Below are positions 38,919 through 42,823 of a DNA stretch of 42,823 nt, piece by piece (positions within the stretch are counted from its first letter, which is position 1; each line of letters begins with the position of its first letter). The position numbers were made by a program, and so were the translations under genes. The stretch covers positions 1 through 42,823 of the forward strand of contig SVGF01000005.1 in the NCBI GenBank assembly GCA_015056475.1. Reading direction: 5' to 3'. This DNA comes from Clostridiales bacterium (GTDB taxonomy: Bacteria > Bacillota > Clostridia > HGM11327). Under the pieces are notes generated by a model, which did not search any database, was not told the origin of the DNA, and worked only from the letters and a program-made list of their open reading frames with translations.

Positions 38919-40463
38919 ATGGGTAGAGCAAAGGAGTTTATTGTAAATACTGCAATAATGACTGTGACGTCATTGCTTTTGCAGGGGATATCAATGGCGT
39001 TCAACGTGTATATATCAAACAGGATAGGTGGCGAGGGTGTGGGATTATTCAGCGTCATAATGTCGGTAAACGGGCTTATGGTGACGCTTTCAACCGGTGG
39101 GGTACACGTAACGACTGTAAAGCTTGTTTCAAGTGCGGCAGGGCGCGATGCACACAGAGAAATATTCTCAGCAATGGTCAGATGTACTGTGTTTGCGCTG
39201 ATATGCGGTGTGGCTACGGGTATAACCGGCTATCTGAGTGCTCGGTGGATATCAAGCGTGGTATTGGCTGATGAGAGAAGTATACGGTGTATAAAAATAC
39301 TTTCTCTGCTTCAGCCCGTAAACTCGCTTTCGTGCGTGGTTGGGGGATACCTCGGTGCACAAAGAAAGGTCAAGCGCTCGGCGGCTGTGCAGATAGCTGA
39401 TGAAGCTATAACCGTTATTGCTGTGACTCTCGGATTAAGAGTGCTTTTGCCAAAGGGGATAGAATACGCCTGCATTGCCGTTATAGGCGGAAGTGGGGTA
39501 GCACATATAATTACAACTCTGGGTGCTGCTGCAAGCGTTGTGGCGGATTCTGTAAGGTTAAGAGCCAAGGGAGGTGCTGTGCCTGACGGCTTGACTTCAA
39601 ATATGTTAAAAATTGCAGTACCCGTTGCGGTAACGTCCTATGCAAGATCGGGGTTGAGTACAGTAAAAAATCTGTTGATACCTCACAGCTTGAGATTGGG
39701 TGGAGTAAACGCAAAGCTTGCACTTGAGCAATACGGTATTTTGCAGGGAATGGCGTTTCCGGTAATAATGTTTCCGCAGATAGTAACGGGAGCTATGGCG
39801 GGCTTGCTTGTGCCCGAAATAACAAAGAGCAAGGTTCTGGGGTACAAAAACAATACCGCTTACATAATATCGCGGGCTCTGCAGGTGACGGGAATATATT
39901 CGGTTGGTATATCCGTAATAGTATTTGCATTTTCCGATGAAATATGCAGGATGATATATTCAAACGGCGCAGTTGCCCAATATATAAAAATGATGGCATT
40001 TTTAATACCTCTGCTTTACACTGATTCTGTGGTAGACGCCGCACTCAGCGGAGTTGATAAGCAGATAGATGCTATGAAAATAAGTATAACAGACTCAATT
40101 TTAAGCATAATATTGGTAACGGTGCTTTTGCCCCACATGGGAATAAAGGGATATGTGGTTGCAATGTATATTTGCAAGATATTCAATTGTGCCGTGAGCG
40201 TATATATTCTGGTGAGATCGGCAGGGGTAAGGCTGCGTCTTGTGGGCTGGATATTCACACCCGCACTTTGTGCGGCAGGTGCGGTTCTGGTGATAAGGAC
40301 GTTATCAAGCTTTTGGGGCGCGGATAATGTTTACAGAAGTATTCCGGAAATGATACTTTCGGGCTATGCATATGTGGGGCTGTTATGCCTTACAGGGTGC
40401 ATAAAAGGTAGCGATGTGGAGTGGATAAGGGATATTTTCAGACAAAATTCGACAAAAAACTAA
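38919..40463 (+). CDS. MATE/MOP flippase, stage V sporulation protein B (SpoVB)-like
   Basis: NTAIMTVTSLLLQGISMAFNVYISNRIGGEGVGLFSVIMSV; polytopic. Confidence 0.85.
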   Translation: MGRAKEFIVNTAIMTVTSLLLQGISMAFNVYISNRIGGEGVGLFSVIMSVNGLMVTLSTGGVHVTTVKLVSSAAGRDAHREIFSAMVRCTVFALICGVATGITGYLSARWISSVVLADERSIRCIKILSLLQPVNSLSCVVGGYLGAQRKVKRSAAVQIADEAITVIAVTLGLRVLLPKGIEYACIAVIGGSGVAHIITTLGAAASVVADSVRLRAKGGAVPDGLTSNMLKIAVPVAVTSYARSGLSTVKNLLIPHSLRLGGVNAKLALEQYGILQGMAFPVIMFPQIVTGAMAGLLVPEITKSKVLGYKNNTAYIISRALQVTGIYSVGISVIVFAFSDEICRMIYSNGAVAQYIKMMAFLIPLLYTDSVVDAALSGVDKQIDAMKISITDSILSIILVTVLLPHMGIKGYVVAMYICKIFNCAVSVYILVRSAGVRLRLVGWIFTPALCAAGAVLVIRTLSSFWGADNVYRSIPEMILSGYAYVGLLCLTGCIKGSDVEWIRDIFRQNSTKN

Positions 40464-40607
40464 AAAAACCTTAAAAATATACAAATTTTTTTAATTTTGC
40501 TATTGAATTTTATTATTTTATGTGTTATAATTAACATGAATTTGGATTCAGTAACGATATTTGCCGATATTTTGGACTAAATTTATGGATATTTGCGGAG
40601 GGGGCAT

Positions 40608-41030
40608 ATGGAAGACTTTTCTTTTGACGAAAATGAAAACAGAGAATACCCTCAGTATGAGGATGAATACAACAAGAACACCAAGCCGGGTGATCCTGTT
40701 TTGTTCCCCATAACGATGTCCGTAGAAAAAGCAAAAAAGATGGCAAGAGCAATGATGTTCGTTGCAATAGTTACGCTCATTGGCGGTATAATGATGTGCG
40801 TATCATCACAGTTAGCTGTGGGAATAATCACTGTCATTGCGTCATTAAAGCTCAAGAGTGCCGCAGGAATCGTGTTTGACGCGGTCGACGGCAATAACTC
40901 CTACAAGGAAGAGCTTTTGGGTGACGAGCTTTCAAATTTTTACAGACTTTACGGTTGGAGCCTTATAATATCGATGTTAAGCTCGGGTCTTGTGTATTAT
41001 ACAGCTTTGGGATCAGTCTTTTTCGGTTGA
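40608..41030 (+). CDS. Small membrane protein (DUF5362-like topology), paralog A
   Basis: GGAGGGGG SD; ARAMMFVAIVTLIGGIMMCVSSQLAVGIITVIASLKLKSAAGIVFD. Confidence 0.65.
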   Translation: MEDFSFDENENREYPQYEDEYNKNTKPGDPVLFPITMSVEKAKKMARAMMFVAIVTLIGGIMMCVSSQLAVGIITVIASLKLKSAAGIVFDAVDGNNSYKEELLGDELSNFYRLYGWSLIISMLSSGLVYYTALGSVFFG

Positions 41031-41050
41031 TCGTTGTGAGGAGGTAAATA

Positions 41051-41575
41051 ATGTTTTCATATCGTAACGGTGATGAAATAACCTTCTACATCAAGCCTCG
41101 TATGGCGCGAAGCATGATAAGCTGGTCTAAATTGGTTGCAATAATGTTGCTCATAACAGCGGGCACATTGTGTATTACGGTGGTTGGCATTCCGGTTGGT
41201 GTTTTTGGAATAATAAGTGCGGTCAAGCTTCTTCAGGCAGGATCGGAGCTTGATACCTACATGAAAACGGGCAAGCTTGCTTATTCAAGAAACGCCGGTG
41301 ATTGCTTTTACACCCATTTCAGAAAATTTATGGCATATTACATTGCAAGCTTTGTGCTTACAGGCGTGATAATTTTCGCTTGCACTGTGCTTGTGGTGGT
41401 ATTCTGGGAAGATGTTTGGGTCTACGTTCAGGACTTCCTGAAGGACTATGAGGACTTCTTTGAGGAATACTATGGGGATATTCTCCCGACTATGCCTGCG
41501 GGCTCACCTTCACCCACTCCGGGCGGTGTGCCGATGTTAATTTCGCTAATAAGGAATCTTTTTCATGGCGCATGA
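41051..41575 (+). CDS. Small membrane protein (DUF5362-like topology), paralog B
   Basis: GAGGAGG SD; ARSMISWSKLVAIMLLITAGTLCITVVGIPVGVFGIISAVKLLQAGSELD aligns with paralog A. Confidence 0.65.
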   Translation: MFSYRNGDEITFYIKPRMARSMISWSKLVAIMLLITAGTLCITVVGIPVGVFGIISAVKLLQAGSELDTYMKTGKLAYSRNAGDCFYTHFRKFMAYYIASFVLTGVIIFACTVLVVVFWEDVWVYVQDFLKDYEDFFEEYYGDILPTMPAGSPSPTPGGVPMLISLIRNLFHGA

Positions 41576-41794
41576 AACGTAGGGCGCGTACACTCCTTTA
41601 TTTTTTATTTTTTTGTTTTTGTTGAAGGCGGGAATGTCTGTGGGAACACAGGCATTTTCGCTTTTAAAATGTAATTTTTTAGTTTTAGACAAAAACCACT
41701 TGACAAAACGTAAAAAATGACGTAAAATAATTACAGAAAACAAAGAAACAAAGAAACTTTGAAAATTAATTGCATATACTATAAGGGGGACGAG

Positions 41795-42181
41795 ATGAGT
41801 ATATCTACATCAAAAGGAAATTCTGTTATGGAAAAAAAGATAGTCAGTATTTCTTCAAAAAGGCAGATCACAATACCGCAGAAATTTTTTTCTATGCTCG
41901 GCTTTGAAACCGAGGCTGAATGCATTGTCAGAGGGAATGAGCTTGTAATTCGTCCCGCAAAGCAGTATTCGGGTGGCGAATTTGCAGAAATGATACTTGC
42001 AGACCTTATTGGTGAGGGCCTTTCAGGTGAGGAGCTTTTAGAAAAGTTCAAGGAAAAGCAGGCAAGTATTCGACCTGCGGTTGAAGAAATGATAGCACAG
42101 GCTGAAAATGTAGCAAACGGTGACGGAGAATACGCTACTTACGAGGATGTTTTTGGTGACGAGGAGGCTGTGAATGACTGA
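41795..42181 (+). CDS. AbrB/SpoVT-fold antitoxin
   Basis: VSISSKRQITIPQKFFSMLGFETEAECIVRGNELVIRP; AGGGGGA SD. Confidence 0.8.
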   Translation: MSISTSKGNSVMEKKIVSISSKRQITIPQKFFSMLGFETEAECIVRGNELVIRPAKQYSGGEFAEMILADLIGEGLSGEELLEKFKEKQASIRPAVEEMIAQAENVANGDGEYATYEDVFGDEEAVND

Positions 42182-42467
42182 TGTCAGATTTTTGCCTCCT
42201 GCAGCGAAATTTTTAAAAAAGATCAAGGATAAAAAGCTGAAAGCTTTGTATAAAGATGCTGTTGACAAGATCATACAGGATCATACTGTCGGGACATCTA
42301 AAACGGGTGATCTTTTGGGTATATATGGATATGATATTTTTTACAATAAAACTAATTATGAGCTTGCGTACAGAGTGGAGTACGTAGATAATAAGATCAT
42401 TATTGTGATAATGGCAGGAACACGTGAAAATTTTTATGACGAGCTTAAAAAGTATATTAAGGGTTAA
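42174..42467 (+). CDS. RelE/ParE-superfamily toxin
   Basis: RFLPPAAKFLKKIKDKKLKALYKDAVDKI...GIYGYDIFYNKTNYELAYRVEY; overlaps the antitoxin ORF. Confidence 0.75.
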   Translation: MTDVRFLPPAAKFLKKIKDKKLKALYKDAVDKIIQDHTVGTSKTGDLLGIYGYDIFYNKTNYELAYRVEYVDNKIIIVIMAGTRENFYDELKKYIKG

Positions 42468-42567
42468 AACTGTATTCAATAAAATAGTCAAAAAAGCTCT
42501 TGACAAATTCGCATATTTTTAGTATAATATACATTGTAAATTTGCTCAAGAGAGCATCCATACTTTT

Positions 42568-42643
42568 GCGCCCATAGCTTAGCGGATAAAGTGTTCGGCT
42601 ACGAACCGAAAGACCGGGGGTTCGAATCCCTTTGGGCGTGCCA
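42568..42643 (+). tRNA. tRNA-Arg (anticodon ACG), CCA encoded
   Basis: Acceptor GCGCCCA/TGGGCGT, anticodon arm TTCGG-CTACGAA-CCGAA, T-arm GGGGGTTCGAATCCC, terminal GCCA. Confidence 0.95.
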
Positions 42644-42644
42644 G

Positions 42645-42676
42645 AAAAACCGACAAGTCGAAACTTGTCGGTTTTT
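42645..42676 (+). terminator. Intrinsic terminator after tRNA-Arg
   Basis: AAAAACCGACAAGT-CGAA-ACTTGTCGGTTTTT (14-bp stem). Confidence 0.85.
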
Positions 42677-42680
42677 CAAC

Positions 42681-42823
42681 TAAGTGCGCCTTTCGGCGCG
42701 TGAAGTTTGCTCCGCAAGTGAAGTTGTCCTGCGGACAGTGAAGTTTCTGCGGAAGTGAGCGGCGCACTTAACTTCATTTTATGCGCAAGCATAATACTTC
42801 ATTATGCCGTAAGGCATAACTTC
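42681..42823. repeat. Multi-hairpin array with TGAAGTT spacers, truncated at window end
   Basis: Outer stem TAAGTGCGCC/GGCGCACTTA enclosing small hairpins, then TTATGC-GCAA-GCATAA and TTATGCC-GTAA-GGCATAA; TGAAGTT x3, AACTTCA-type inverse copies. Confidence 0.85.

Noticed and set aside
42417-42430. Second parS-like CACGTG at AACACGTGAAAA
   Set aside because: Matches only the core; flanks deviate from the palindromic consensus.
42579-42767. 62-aa minus-strand ORF (ARPKGFEPP...)
   Set aside because: Lies antisense over tRNA-Arg, its terminator and the hairpin array; a common spurious ORF over tRNA genes.
42681-42823. CRISPR array interpretation of the TGAAGTT repeats
   Set aside because: Repeat is only 7 bp, the intervening sequences are palindromic and short, and no cas genes are present.

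Overview
This is a chromosomal replication-origin neighbourhood from an AT-rich, probably spore-forming Clostridia-type Firmicute (Bacillota). Transcription diverges at about 19.6-20.1 kb. To the left, nearly all genes are on the minus strand: gyrB/parE-like, gyrA/parC-like, ABC-F, a SPOR-amidase, an XRE-cupin regulator plus potABCD-type transporter operon, a LicC-like nucleotidyltransferase and an MFS/OPA transporter. To the right they are mostly plus: dnaA, two tandem dnaN genes, yaaA, recF, uxaB, nagB, mutS2, uxaA, asp23-like, DAK2/fakA-like, recG, spoVB-like, two small membrane proteins, an AbrB/RelE-type TA pair and tRNA-Arg(ACG). A perfect 16-bp parS palindrome lies in the gyrB-dnaA intergenic region. 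Items most worth a second look: (1) three tandem glycoside-hydrolase-like paralogs inside the potABC...potD operon; (2) an XRE-HTH fused to an IspD-like cytidylyltransferase domain with altered catalytic motifs, divergent from a LicC-like enzyme/transporter pair; (3) tandem divergent beta-clamp genes; (4) a DnaA with an altered DNA-recognition motif in an origin where I see no canonical DnaA box; (5) three intergenic multi-hairpin 'string' elements plus a perfect 18-bp-arm inverted repeat. All calls come from reading the sequence; no database search was run.
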